Below are positions 15,182 through 23,186 of a stretch of DNA of 28,956 bases, piece after piece. The translations under genes were made by a program, and so were the position numbers. This DNA is from an uncultured Collinsella sp. (GTDB lineage: Bacteria > Actinomycetota > Coriobacteriia > Coriobacteriales > Coriobacteriaceae), in contig UQNU01000025.1 in the NCBI GenBank assembly GCA_900542555.1, forward strand, positions 1 through 28,956, written 5' to 3'. Position 1 is the first letter of the stretch, and each line of letters begins with the position of its first letter. The notes under the pieces were generated by a model. It was not told where the DNA came from. It did not search any database and worked only from the letters and a program-made list of their open reading frames with translations.

Positions 15182-15462
15182 TGGCCGATTTCGGAGCCAA
15201 CGTCCTGAGCTCCTCGGTCGCCCTTTTAGGCCTGCTTGTCATCATGGGCTTGATTTACACCATCTGGTCGCAAATCAACATGAAGAAGAAGCAGAAGTAC
15301 TTCAAGGAGCTGCACACCGAGCTCAAGCCGGGTCAAGAGGTTCTTTTCGCCGGCGGTATCTACGGAACCGTCAAAGGCATCGAAGGCGAGAAGGTCCAGA
15401 TCAAAGTCCGATCCGGAGCCGTCGTAGATGTTTCGCGTTACGCGATTCAGGAGATCAAGTAA
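15181..15462 (+). CDS. yajC: YajC-like membrane protein inside the PTS operon
   Basis: YajC is an accessory of the SecDF-YajC complex. The 93-residue product has one membrane helix at about 8-30 followed by a basic stretch (KKKQKYFKEL). It then has the YajC core with LKPGQEVLFAGGIYGTVKGIEG (48-69) and VSRYAIQEI. The start codon overlaps the IIA stop, so the two are translationally coupled. YajC homologues are also known in some Streptococcus mannose-family PTS operons for glycosaminoglycan sugars, so this placement is a recurring one; its role there is unknown. No secD or secF is nearby. Confidence 0.88.
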   Translation: MADFGANVLSSSVALLGLLVIMGLIYTIWSQINMKKKQKYFKELHTELKPGQEVLFAGGIYGTVKGIEGEKVQIKVRSGAVVDVSRYAIQEIK

Positions 15463-15498
15463 CTGTCGTCAGCAAATAACGAAAGGAAGCTGATCAAC

Positions 15499-15981
15499 AT
15501 GGCAGAACCCAACATTCTTCTTACCCGCATCGATAACCGACTGGTTCATGGTCAGGTTGCCACCCAGTGGAACTCCACCCTGGGCTCCAACCTCATCCTC
15601 GTCGCCAACGACGACGTGGCGTCCAACACCATGCGCCAGAACCTCATGAAGATGGCCGCTCCCGCCGGCGTCGCTACGCGTTTCTTCTCTCTGCAGAAGA
15701 CCATCGACGTCATTGGCAAGGCGAGCCCGCGCCAGAAGATCTTCATCGTGGCCGAAACACCGGAAGACGTGCTTACGCTCGTCAAGGGCGGTGTGCCTAT
15801 AAAGAAGGTAAACATCGGCAACATGCACATGTCGGAAGGAAAGCGCCAAGTCGCCACCTCCGTCGCAGTTAACGACGAGGATGTCGCTGCGTTTAAAGAG
15901 CTGCAGGAATTGGGGGTGGAGTTGGAGATCAGGCGCGTTCCGAGCACGCCTGTTGAGGACACGAGCAAGCTCTTCTCGTAA
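15499..15981 (+). CDS. PTS mannose-family component IIB
   Basis: Transfers phosphate from IIA to the incoming sugar. The 160-residue product has the signature ILLTRIDNRLVHGQV with phospho-accepting His17, KMAAPAG near 51-57 and LVKGGVPIKKVNIGNMH near 93-110, as in the GalNAc/sorbose group. AAAGGAAG lies upstream of the ATG. It has a 160-residue paralogue at 25285 that lacks the histidine. The 90-base gap to IIC contains two small inverted repeats (15999-16018 and 16023-16048) that may tune relative expression or mRNA processing. Confidence 0.94.
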   Translation: MAEPNILLTRIDNRLVHGQVATQWNSTLGSNLILVANDDVASNTMRQNLMKMAAPAGVATRFFSLQKTIDVIGKASPRQKIFIVAETPEDVLTLVKGGVPIKKVNIGNMHMSEGKRQVATSVAVNDEDVAAFKELQELGVELEIRRVPSTPVEDTSKLFS

Positions 15982-16071
15982 TCCTCGTGATCCACGTTGT
16001 CAGGAGTAAAACCCTGACGTTCTGTACGTGAAATCCAAAGTGCGTACATACATTTTGAAAGGAGGAGCAAG

Positions 16072-16872
16072 ATGGAATACTCGATCATCCAGATCGCTCT
16101 GGTCTTCGTCGTCACGTTCATCGCGGCAATCGACCAGTTTGACTTCCTCGAGTCTCTCTATCAGCCCATCGTCACCGGCGCCGTCATCGGTCTTATCCTT
16201 GGCGACCTCAACACCGGTCTTCTCGTGGGTGGTACCTATCAGCTCATGACGATCGGCAACATGCCGATCGGAGGCGCTCAGCCGCCTAACGCCGTCATCG
16301 GCGGCATCATGGCAGCCATTCTCGCTATCGCCACGGGCCTCGAGCCCAACGCGGCAGTCGGTCTCGCCATTCCGTTCGCTCTGCTTGGCCAGCTCGGCGT
16401 TACCCTGGTCTTCACGCTTATGTCCCCGCTTATGTCCACGGCCGATAACATGGCTCACAACGCGGACACCAAGGGCATTGAGCGCCTGAACTACTTCGCC
16501 ATGGCTCTGCTCGGCCTGATCTTCGCTGTCGTCGTCACCCTGTTCTTCATCGCTGGCGCTACCATTGGTCAGACCATCGCTTCCGCCATCCCGACTTGGC
16601 TGCAGACCGGTCTGTCCGCTGCAGGCGGCATGATGCGCTTCGTCGGCTTCGCCGTCCTGCTCAAGGTTATGATGAACCGCGATATGTGGGGCTTCTTCCT
16701 CATGGGCTTTGGCCTCGCGCTCATCACCGTTGCCAACGATTCGCTGGCAACCCCTGCTCTGCTCATCCTCGCTCTCATCGGCTTCGGCATCGCTTTCTGG
16801 GACTTCCAGCAGCAGACCGAGCTGAAGGGTGCAGCTGTTTCTGACGGAGGTGACTTCGAAGATGGCATCTAA
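16072..16872 (+). CDS. PTS mannose-family component IIC
   Basis: Membrane channel subunit that binds and translocates the sugar with IID. The 266-residue product is almost wholly hydrophobic. The family signature GGTYQLMTIGNMPIGGAQPP lies near 53-72 and several membrane segments follow. Its length is normal. A strong AAAGGAGG ribosome binding site precedes the ATG at 16072. The 3' end overlaps the IID start by 11 bases. The signature is closest in style to the AgaC/GalNAc-type permeases, but this cannot settle the substrate. Confidence 0.94.
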   Translation: MEYSIIQIALVFVVTFIAAIDQFDFLESLYQPIVTGAVIGLILGDLNTGLLVGGTYQLMTIGNMPIGGAQPPNAVIGGIMAAILAIATGLEPNAAVGLAIPFALLGQLGVTLVFTLMSPLMSTADNMAHNADTKGIERLNYFAMALLGLIFAVVVTLFFIAGATIGQTIASAIPTWLQTGLSAAGGMMRFVGFAVLLKVMMNRDMWGFFLMGFGLALITVANDSLATPALLILALIGFGIAFWDFQQQTELKGAAVSDGGDFEDGI

Positions 16873-17944
16873 TGAGTATGTGATCCCGGAGCACTACGAG
16901 GATCTCACTCCTGCTCCGCAGCTCGACCAGAAGACCCTCAACAAGATGGCTTGGCGCTCCTGCTTCCTGCAGGCATCGTTCAACTACGAGCGCATGCAGG
17001 CCGCTGGCTGGCTCTACTCCATCATCCCCGGTCTGGAGAAGATCCACACCAACAAGAACGACCTCGCGGCTTCCATGAGCCACAACCTGGAGTTCTTCAA
17101 CACCCACCCGTTCCTTGTCACCTTTGTTATGGGCATCGTGCTTTCGCTCGAGCAGAACAAGGTTGACATCCCCACGATCCGCGCCGTCCGCGTCGCCGCA
17201 ATGGGCCCGCTCGGTGGTATCGGTGACGCCCTGTTCTGGCTGACGCTCGTGCCTATCACGGCCGGCATCACCTCCAACATGGCCATCAACGGCAACGCCG
17301 CTGCACCGATCATCTTCCTGGTGATCTTCAACGTCGTCCAGTTCGCTCTGCGCTTCTGGCTCATGAACTGGTCCTACAAGCTTGGCACCAGCGCTATTGA
17401 CGCTCTGACCGCCAACATGCAGGCCTTCACGCGTGCCGCTTCCATCATGGGCGTCTTCGTCGTCGGTTGCCTGGTCGTCACCATGGGTGGCACCCAGATC
17501 AACCTCCAGATCCCCAACGGCACCACCCGTGGTCTCTCCGCTACTACCGTGATCGTCTCCGAGAAGGAGGCCGAGAACTTCACCGGTATGGAGGGCATCG
17601 ATACCGAGACCGCTGAGGCCGGTACCATCGCCATGACCGATAAGGACGGCAACGCCCTTACCGCTTCCGATGCCGACGGCAACGATGTCGAGTGCGGCGT
17701 CACCGATCTGGGTAACGGCATGGAGTCCGTGACCTACGGCACCGTTACCGAGGATCCGGTCAACTTCTCTGTTGCCGACACCCTCAACACCATCGTCCCG
17801 AAGCTCGTCCCGCTTATGCTTACGCTGCTGCTTTACTACATGTTCGCTAAGCACAGCTGGACCCCGACCAAGGGCATTCTCCTGCTCTTCGTCCTTGGCA
17901 TCCTGGGCGCTGGCCCGCTTGGTCTCTGGCCGAGCATCTGGTAA
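16862..17944 (+). CDS. PTS mannose-family component IID with an extra insertion
   Basis: Partner of IIC in sugar translocation. The 360-residue product starts at the ATG at 16862, after GGAGGTG at 16846-16852; the frame opening at 16829 is not needed. Family features are LNKMAWRSCFLQASFNYERM near 27-45, the MGPLGGIGDALFW motif near 114-126 and terminal membrane helices from about 308. Most IID proteins are about 270-300 residues. Here residues about 228-305 form a polar, Asp/Glu/Thr-rich insertion before the last helices, which likely faces one side of the membrane as a small extra domain. Confidence 0.92.
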   Translation: MASNEYVIPEHYEDLTPAPQLDQKTLNKMAWRSCFLQASFNYERMQAAGWLYSIIPGLEKIHTNKNDLAASMSHNLEFFNTHPFLVTFVMGIVLSLEQNKVDIPTIRAVRVAAMGPLGGIGDALFWLTLVPITAGITSNMAINGNAAAPIIFLVIFNVVQFALRFWLMNWSYKLGTSAIDALTANMQAFTRAASIMGVFVVGCLVVTMGGTQINLQIPNGTTRGLSATTVIVSEKEAENFTGMEGIDTETAEAGTIAMTDKDGNALTASDADGNDVECGVTDLGNGMESVTYGTVTEDPVNFSVADTLNTIVPKLVPLMLTLLLYYMFAKHSWTPTKGILLLFVLGILGAGPLGLWPSIW

Positions 17945-17957
17945 GGCTCTAGCTTGA

Positions 17958-17986
17958 GGGGTGTGTCCCTACGCGGCTCACACCCC
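17958..17986 (+). repeat. 8-bp hairpin after IID
   Basis: GGGGTGTG at 17958-17965 pairs exactly with CACACCCC at 17979-17986. No T-run follows, so it is more likely an mRNA 3' stabiliser just ahead of the true terminator. Confidence 0.5.
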
Positions 17987-18010
17987 GACCCCTTAAGCCA
18001 TGTGTATGTT

Positions 18011-18055
18011 AAAAGCCGCGTGCTCGAAAGAGCGCGCGGCTTTTGTTTTCTTAAT
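18011..18055 (+). terminator. Terminator of the PTS operon
   Basis: AAAAGCCGCGTGCTC at 18011-18025 pairs with GAGCGCGCGGCTTTT at 18030-18044, with one G-T pair, around a GAAA tetraloop. A T-rich tract follows. The A-run on the other side makes it potentially bidirectional. Confidence 0.92.
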
Positions 18056-18129
18056 GATTCGGGTGTGGCAGACAGATAATGCATAACACCCTAGGTAGTT
18101 AGCCGAATTCGAGCAAAAGGGAGGATAGG

Positions 18130-18861
18130 ATGGCGATCGGAGCGCGTAAGCAACCGCTGTACGATCAGCTGGTCGATATTCTGACCGAAAAGATTGACCA
18201 TGAATATCGCGCCGGTGACATGATTCCTTCCGAGCGCGAACTTTCGGAGCGCTATGGTCTCTCGCGCACTACGGTACGCCTGTCTCTGCAGGAACTGGAG
18301 CGTTTAGGACTGGTGGTTCGGCAGCACGGTCGCGGTACCTTTGTGACCGACCGTTCGGCAAAAGCAACCAATCTTATGCAGTCCTACAGCTTTACCGAGC
18401 AGATGCGCGCGATGGGTCGAGAACCCGAGACCACGATTCTCGAGTTTTGCGAGATGGAGGCCGATAAGAATCTGGCCGAGCATATGGGATTGCGCATCGG
18501 TGATCGCATTTTTAAGCTCAAGCGCCTTCGCTCTGCCGACAACATGCCCATGATGGTCGAACGCAGCTATCTACCGGTTCGTCAATTTCTGTCCCTAAAG
18601 CGACCGCTGCTGGAGCGTAAGCCGCTTTACGATGTGATTGAGCAGGACTTTCAGCAAAAGATTCGCGTGGCCGAAGAGGAGTTCTATGCGAGCATAGCCC
18701 GTCCCACCGATGCCAACCTTTTGGGAATTGTCGAGGGCTCGCCTGTGCTCGATTTGGTCAGGACTACGTATAACGAGTCAAACGAGGTAGTGGAGTACAC
18801 ACTCTCGGTTGCTCGTGCCGATCAGTTTAAATACAAGGTTTACCACCAGCGCAGTAACTAG
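18130..18861 (+). CDS. GntR-family (HutC/UTRA) transcriptional regulator
   Basis: The 243-residue product has an N-terminal winged helix (about 8-75) with SERELSERYGLSRTTVRLSL as the recognition part and the wing RQHGRGTFV. A UTRA effector-binding domain at about 85-238 ends in VEYTLSVARADQFKYKV. HutC-subfamily members such as NagR, DasR and AgaR-like proteins sense phosphorylated amino sugars. It lies between the PTS operon and agaS. The palindrome TGGTTACTACCAG occurs on both sides of it, so it is the obvious candidate to repress both (inference). AGGGAGG precedes the ATG. No matching operator is seen ahead of its own gene. Confidence 0.93.
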   Translation: MAIGARKQPLYDQLVDILTEKIDHEYRAGDMIPSERELSERYGLSRTTVRLSLQELERLGLVVRQHGRGTFVTDRSAKATNLMQSYSFTEQMRAMGREPETTILEFCEMEADKNLAEHMGLRIGDRIFKLKRLRSADNMPMMVERSYLPVRQFLSLKRPLLERKPLYDVIEQDFQQKIRVAEEEFYASIARPTDANLLGIVEGSPVLDLVRTTYNESNEVVEYTLSVARADQFKYKVYHQRSN

Positions 18862-18900
18862 TGCTCGCATCGTTTCCATATGGTGATTCTTTGCATTTAA

Positions 18901-18936
18901 CTGGTTACTACCAGATAACCAACCGAAGTGTATAAT
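18901..18936 (+). promoter_or_regulatory. agaS promoter with HutC-type operator
   Basis: CTGGTTACTACCAG at 18901-18914 is a perfect CTGGT-4-ACCAG palindrome. TATAAT is at 18931-18936, 40 bases before the agaS start. The operator covers the position of the -35 element, where no consensus hexamer stands out, so repressor binding would block polymerase. Confidence 0.65.
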
Positions 18937-18975
18937 TGCACGTCAGAGGATTACTTCTAGAGAGAGGTATTAGAA

Positions 18976-20142
18976 ATGTTCGAGAAGAGTGTCGAGGAGC
19001 TCACCGAGCTCGGCGCCCAGATCACCACGGCCGAGATTGCTCAGCAGCCCGAGCTTTGGCGTGATACGCTCAACATCTATCGCGAGAACAAGGAGGCCAT
19101 CGAGGCCTTCCTGGCCGAGGCTCGCGCTATGGGCGAGGGTCGTCTTTCCGTTGTCTTCACCGGTGCCGGTACGTCCGACTACGTTGGCGAAACCTGCGCC
19201 CCGTACCTGCGTCACGCTGGAAACACTGATCTCTACGACTTTAAGCCCATCGCCACGACCGACATCGTGAGCGCCCCGCGCGACTTCCTGCGCGCCGAGG
19301 ATCCCACGCTCGTGGTTTCCTTTGCCCGCTCTGGCAACAGCCCCGAGAGCCTTGCCGCCGTTGCCGTTGCCAAGGAGCTCGTCCACAACGTCAAGTTCCT
19401 CAACATCACCTGCGCTCCCGAGGGCAAGCTTGCCGTCGAGTCTGCCGATGATCCCAATGCGCTGACGCTGCTCATTCCGCGCGCCAACGACAAGGGCTTC
19501 GCCATGACCGGTTCTTATTCCTGCATGACCCTGCTCTCCACCCTTATTTTCGACACTGCCTCTGACGAGCAGAAGGCCGAGTGGGTCGAGACGATTGCCA
19601 AGATGGGCGAGGAGGTCATCTCCCGTGAGCCCGAGATCGCCGATTACCTGGCTGGCGATTTCAACCGCGTGACCTACTTGGGTTCTGGCTCCTTCGGTGG
19701 CCTTGCTCAGGAGAGCCAGCTCAAGATCCTCGAGCTCGCTCACGGTCTGGTCGCTACTTCCTACGACACCTCCATGGGCTATCGTCACGGACCTAAGTCC
19801 TTCGTCGACGATAAGACGCTCGTCTTCGTGTTCGTCAACAACGACGCCTACACCCGTCAGTACGACATCGACATCCTCAACGAGATCGGTGGCGACGAGA
19901 TCGCTCAGCACACCATCGCCGTTCAGCAGGAAGGTGCCACCGTCTATGAGGGTGAGTCCTTCACCTTTAAGGGCTACGAGGCACTTCCCGAGGGTTACCT
20001 TGCTCTGCCGTTCGTGATGTTTGCCCAGGCTATCAGCCTGCTCAACTCCGTCCGCGTGGGCAACACGCCCGATACGCCGAGCCCCACCGGCACGGTCAAC
20101 CGCGTGGTTAAGGGCGTGACGATTCACCCCTTCACCGCTTAA
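18976..20142 (+). CDS. agaS: AgaS-like SIS-domain sugar isomerase/deaminase
   Basis: AgaS converts galactosamine-6-phosphate to tagatose-6-phosphate with release of ammonia. The 388-residue product has two SIS domains. The first has GAGTSDYVG at 63-71 and SFARSGNSPES at 115-125. The second begins near 225 with LGSGSFGGLAQES and contains YRHGPKSF, whose His is a likely catalytic residue. The long single-chain form with these motifs fits AgaS better than GlmS or NagB. A role on glucosamine-6-phosphate cannot be excluded. AGAGAGG lies upstream of the ATG. A terminator separates it from nagA. Confidence 0.9.
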   Translation: MFEKSVEELTELGAQITTAEIAQQPELWRDTLNIYRENKEAIEAFLAEARAMGEGRLSVVFTGAGTSDYVGETCAPYLRHAGNTDLYDFKPIATTDIVSAPRDFLRAEDPTLVVSFARSGNSPESLAAVAVAKELVHNVKFLNITCAPEGKLAVESADDPNALTLLIPRANDKGFAMTGSYSCMTLLSTLIFDTASDEQKAEWVETIAKMGEEVISREPEIADYLAGDFNRVTYLGSGSFGGLAQESQLKILELAHGLVATSYDTSMGYRHGPKSFVDDKTLVFVFVNNDAYTRQYDIDILNEIGGDEIAQHTIAVQQEGATVYEGESFTFKGYEALPEGYLALPFVMFAQAISLLNSVRVGNTPDTPSPTGTVNRVVKGVTIHPFTA

Positions 20143-20160
20143 TCGCGTCCCCCTGTAAGG

Positions 20161-20202
20161 GCGCCCGTCCGCTCATAACGGCGGGCGGGCGCTTTTTGTT
20201 TT
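20161..20202 (+). terminator. Terminator between agaS and nagA
   Basis: GCGCCCGTCCGC at 20161-20172 pairs with GCGGGCGGGCGC at 20181-20192 (one G-T pair), followed by TTTTTGTTTT. nagA must then use read-through or its own promoter; TATAAG at 20215-20220 is a weak candidate -10 without a clear -35. Confidence 0.9.
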
Positions 20203-20259
20203 ACGTGAGCTGGGTATAAGCATTACCACAGTCAACTGCTTTAGAAGCGAGGAGTGCAT

Positions 20260-21429
20260 ATGAGCACGTACGCAATTAAGGCTGACAAGTTCTTCTTGCC
20301 GGCAGGTCCGCAACTGGGCGGCTATCTTATGGTCGAGGATGGCGTCTTTGGCGCCTGGCAGGCCGACGAGCCCTCTTGCGAGATCAAGGACTACACGGGA
20401 TCGTGGATCGCGCCAGGCATGGTCGACACCCACATCCATGGCTTCTATAACCACTCGACTACCGATAACGATCCTGAGGGTATCGATATCAGCTCGACCG
20501 AGCTCGCCCGTCGCGGTACCACCAGCTGGCTGCCCACGACGTTCACCGATGGCGTCGAGCAGATTAAGGACGCCTGCGCCGCCATCGCTCAGGCGGACGA
20601 GGGTCGCGGTCCTGACTTCTGTGGTGCTCGTATCCAAGGCATCTATCTGGAGGGCCCCTTCTTTACCATGAAGCACGTGGGCGCGCAGAACCCTGCTTAT
20701 CTTATCGATCCCTCCGAGGAGGTCTTCGATCAGTGGCAGGAGGCTGCGGGTGGTCGCATCGTTAAGAGCGCTATGGCGGCCGAGCGCGATGGCGCTGCTG
20801 CCTATGCTGCCGCCCTCAACGCGAAGGGCGTCGTGACCAGCATCGGTCACTCCGACGCCACCTTCGATGAGTGCATCGCCGCCATTAACGCCGGTGCCAG
20901 CTGCTTTACGCATACCTATAACGGCCAGCGCGGGCTGCATCACCGTGAGCCCGGTGTCGTGGGTGCCGCCATGTCCACGCCCGAGACCTACGCCGAGATC
21001 ATCTGTGACGGCAAGCACGTGAACCCTGCCGCCATCAAGGCGCTGCTGCAGGCAAAGGGCTGGCAGCACACGGTGCTCATCACCGACTGCCTTGGCTGCG
21101 GCGGCATGCCCGAGGGCAGCTACACCAGCGGCGGCATGGACGTCATCATGAAGGACAACCTGTGCTGGCTCGCCGACGGCAAAAGCATTGCCGGCTCGGT
21201 GCTCACGCTTGCCCAGGGCGTCAAGAACATTGTCGATTGGGGCATCGCCAGCGCTGATATCGCCATTCGCATGGCATCCGAGGTGCCGGCTCGCTCTGCG
21301 CACATCGAGGATAAGTGCGGCAGCATCATGCCGGGTCGCGACGCCGACTTTGTCGTGTTCGACCATGAGCTCACCCTCGTCGAGACGTATGTTGGCGGCC
21401 AGAGCGTCGGCAACGCCTTTACCGATTAA
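20260..21429 (+). CDS. nagA: N-acetyl-amino-sugar-6-phosphate deacetylase
   Basis: Removes acetate from GlcNAc-6-phosphate or GalNAc-6-phosphate. The 389-residue amidohydrolase has the HxH metal motif at H58/H60 in VDTHIHG, and E131 in YLEGPF. H197 lies in SIGHSDAT, H218 in THTYNGQ, and the catalytic D276 in LITDCLG. THTYNGQ departs from the usual THLFNAM of NagA, perhaps reflecting the AgaA-type substrate (inference). The ATG at 20260 follows GAGGAG; the GTG two codons earlier lies inside that ribosome binding site. The context with AgaS and LacC favours GalNAc-6-phosphate. The last 43 codons are echoed by a gene remnant at 24156. Confidence 0.92.
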   Translation: MSTYAIKADKFFLPAGPQLGGYLMVEDGVFGAWQADEPSCEIKDYTGSWIAPGMVDTHIHGFYNHSTTDNDPEGIDISSTELARRGTTSWLPTTFTDGVEQIKDACAAIAQADEGRGPDFCGARIQGIYLEGPFFTMKHVGAQNPAYLIDPSEEVFDQWQEAAGGRIVKSAMAAERDGAAAYAAALNAKGVVTSIGHSDATFDECIAAINAGASCFTHTYNGQRGLHHREPGVVGAAMSTPETYAEIICDGKHVNPAAIKALLQAKGWQHTVLITDCLGCGGMPEGSYTSGGMDVIMKDNLCWLADGKSIAGSVLTLAQGVKNIVDWGIASADIAIRMASEVPARSAHIEDKCGSIMPGRDADFVVFDHELTLVETYVGGQSVGNAFTD

Positions 21430-21435
21430 CGATAG

Positions 21436-21473
21436 AAAAAGACGGCGGGCCCGAATCTGCTCGGACCCGCCGT
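21436..21473 (-). terminator. Terminator for the minus-strand flavodoxin gene
   Basis: ACGGCGGG at 21442-21449 pairs with CCCGCCGT at 21466-21473, with further inner pairs. The A-run at 21436-21440 is a T-run on the minus strand, so it terminates the flavodoxin transcript. It may also slow polymerase leaving nagA. Confidence 0.85.
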
Positions 21474-21504
21474 ATGGGTTAAACGCTCAAAAGCACCTTA
21501 ACAG

Positions 21505-22089
21505 TTACAGCTTGTTAACGATCTTCTTTGCCGTGCGCTTGACGCCGGCCACAAGACCCCCCGCGGGATGCTCCTTTTCGTATGCTAGACGCTTCTCGCG
21601 CTTGGCGTACTCTTCGACGATGATGTCGCCATACTCGTCTTCGATCTTGTCGAAGAAGTCGACGGCGCCCTTAATTTCCTCAGCGGTCGGGTGTCCCTTC
21701 TGGACGCCGCCGGTGAGTTTGAACGGCCCCCACGTATCAAAGCCGGGACAGCCGTAGACGCCCATAAAGATGGCCTGCCTCATGCGGCAGATGCCATCGA
21801 TATCCTTGCCGTACCACTTGTTTTTGCCACCGTAGGTCATAAGGCCAAACACCTTGTCCTGCGGCTGCAGCACGTTCGTGAGCACGCGTGCCATGTCCTT
21901 GTCGATCTCGGAGTAATAGATGCCCGTGGCGACACCGATCAGATGGTATTCGTGCAGGTCGGGGTACTCGTTTTTACCGAGTGACTTCACGTCGAGGGTA
22001 TCGATCTCGGGGTGCGCCTCGACGATGGCGTCCACGAGCTTTTTCGTATTGCCGTGGTGGTGTGAGGCATAAAGGATGATGGTTCGCAT
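21505..22089 (-). CDS. Flavodoxin-domain protein
   Basis: The 194-residue product has the FMN phosphate loop SHHHGNTKK at 9-17. IGVATGIYYSEID near 51-63 and FGLMTYGGKNKWYGKD near 81-96 match flavodoxin-like folds, and a basic tail from about 163 may touch membrane or nucleic acid. The frame remains open to 22677, but the match begins at MRTIILYAS and AAAGG lies eight bases before that ATG. It is the only minus-strand gene within the amino-sugar locus, so it is probably not part of the pathway. The electron partner is unknown. Confidence 0.87.
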   Translation of the reverse strand: MRTIILYASHHHGNTKKLVDAIVEAHPEIDTLDVKSLGKNEYPDLHEYHLIGVATGIYYSEIDKDMARVLTNVLQPQDKVFGLMTYGGKNKWYGKDIDGICRMRQAIFMGVYGCPGFDTWGPFKLTGGVQKGHPTAEEIKGAVDFFDKIEDEYGDIIVEEYAKREKRLAYEKEHPAGGLVAGVKRTAKKIVNKL

Positions 22090-22245
22090 AAGAAGGCCTT
22101 TCAGCTGTAATTGCATCAATGTCTGTATGGTACCCCGTTGCATGGCTGGGAAACCGGACGCATCGATGAACGTGCGGGTTTGTCCTTTGGTCAGGGCCGA
22201 GACGGGTTCTTGCGAGCAAAAAGCAGTTGTTCGAAAGGATGGACA

Positions 22246-23127
22246 ATGGAATACGCTCTCTCCAACGATTCGATTTCTATCAAGGTCTCCACGGCCGGTG
22301 GTTCGTTTACCTCGATTGAGGCTGGAGGTCGCGAGTACTTGTGGCAGGGCGATCCCGCCGTGTGGTCCGGCCAGGCACCGATTTGCTTCCCGATTTGCGG
22401 AGGTTTGCGCGATAACAGCGCCATGACGTTTGCCGGACATCATGTGAAGCTCGCCCGCCATGGGTTTGCGCGCAAACAGGAGTGGAAGCTGCTGAGCCAG
22501 AGCGAGAACGAGCTGGCGATGTGCCTGGCTTCGGAGGATAACGCCGCGCTGCTGAGCGATTATCCGTATCCGTTTAAGCTTGTCGCCCGCTATACGCTCG
22601 AGGACGCCGCCGTGCGCGTCTCCTATGAGGTTACCAACGAGGGCACCGAGGACATGCCTTTCTTTATCGGTGGACACCCCGGCTTTAGGTGCCCGCTCGA
22701 TGAGGGCGAGGCCTATACGGACTACGAGTTGCGTTTTGAGAAAGACGAGGCTGCTGAGCTTTGCGCTGCCGTCCCCTCGACTGGCTTGATTGACGTGACC
22801 AACCGCTCCAAGAACCCCATGGTGGGAAAGACGCTGCCCCTATCGCACGAGCTCTTCGATTTCGCGGAGACCATCTTTGACGTGCTCGAGAGCCGTCAGG
22901 TCACGCTTTCCAAGAAGGGCGAGGACAAGGGCGTTCGCTTGAGCTTTGAGGGTTTCCCGTATCTCATTGTGTGGAGTAAGCCCGAGGGTGATTTTGTGGC
23001 GATTGAACCATGGGGCGGTCTTTCGACCTGTTCCGATGAGGACGACGTGCTTGAGCATAAGCGCGGCTGCCTTATCGCCAAGCCCAAAGAAACCATCGTG
23101 CGCTCATTCACAATCGAGATTCTGTAG
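22246..23127 (+). CDS. LacX-like aldose 1-epimerase family protein
   Basis: Mutarotase-fold protein that probably interconverts anomers of a sugar or sugar phosphate. The 293-residue product has PICFPICGGLRDN at 45-57, RHGFARKQEW at 71-80 with candidate catalytic H72, and FIGGHPGFRCPL near 140-151 with H144. This is the LacX/YeaD pattern rather than classical GalM, which is present separately at 26094. LacX genes accompany the tagatose-6-phosphate pathway in lactic acid bacteria, which fits the kinase that follows. The ATG at 22246 follows AAAGGA; the upstream extension of the frame is not supported. Confidence 0.88.
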   Translation: MEYALSNDSISIKVSTAGGSFTSIEAGGREYLWQGDPAVWSGQAPICFPICGGLRDNSAMTFAGHHVKLARHGFARKQEWKLLSQSENELAMCLASEDNAALLSDYPYPFKLVARYTLEDAAVRVSYEVTNEGTEDMPFFIGGHPGFRCPLDEGEAYTDYELRFEKDEAAELCAAVPSTGLIDVTNRSKNPMVGKTLPLSHELFDFAETIFDVLESRQVTLSKKGEDKGVRLSFEGFPYLIVWSKPEGDFVAIEPWGGLSTCSDEDDVLEHKRGCLIAKPKETIVRSFTIEIL

Positions 23128-23186
23128 TCGCATGTAGCCAATTCGTTTTGCAAGGCATAAGGAGCCTGCGAGATAAGGAGCTAAAA

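Noticed and set aside
22090..22677. N-terminal extension of the flavodoxin gene
   Set aside because: The extra 196 residues have no similarity I recognise and overlap the opposite-strand mutarotase gene; the flavodoxin fold starts at the ATG at 22089.
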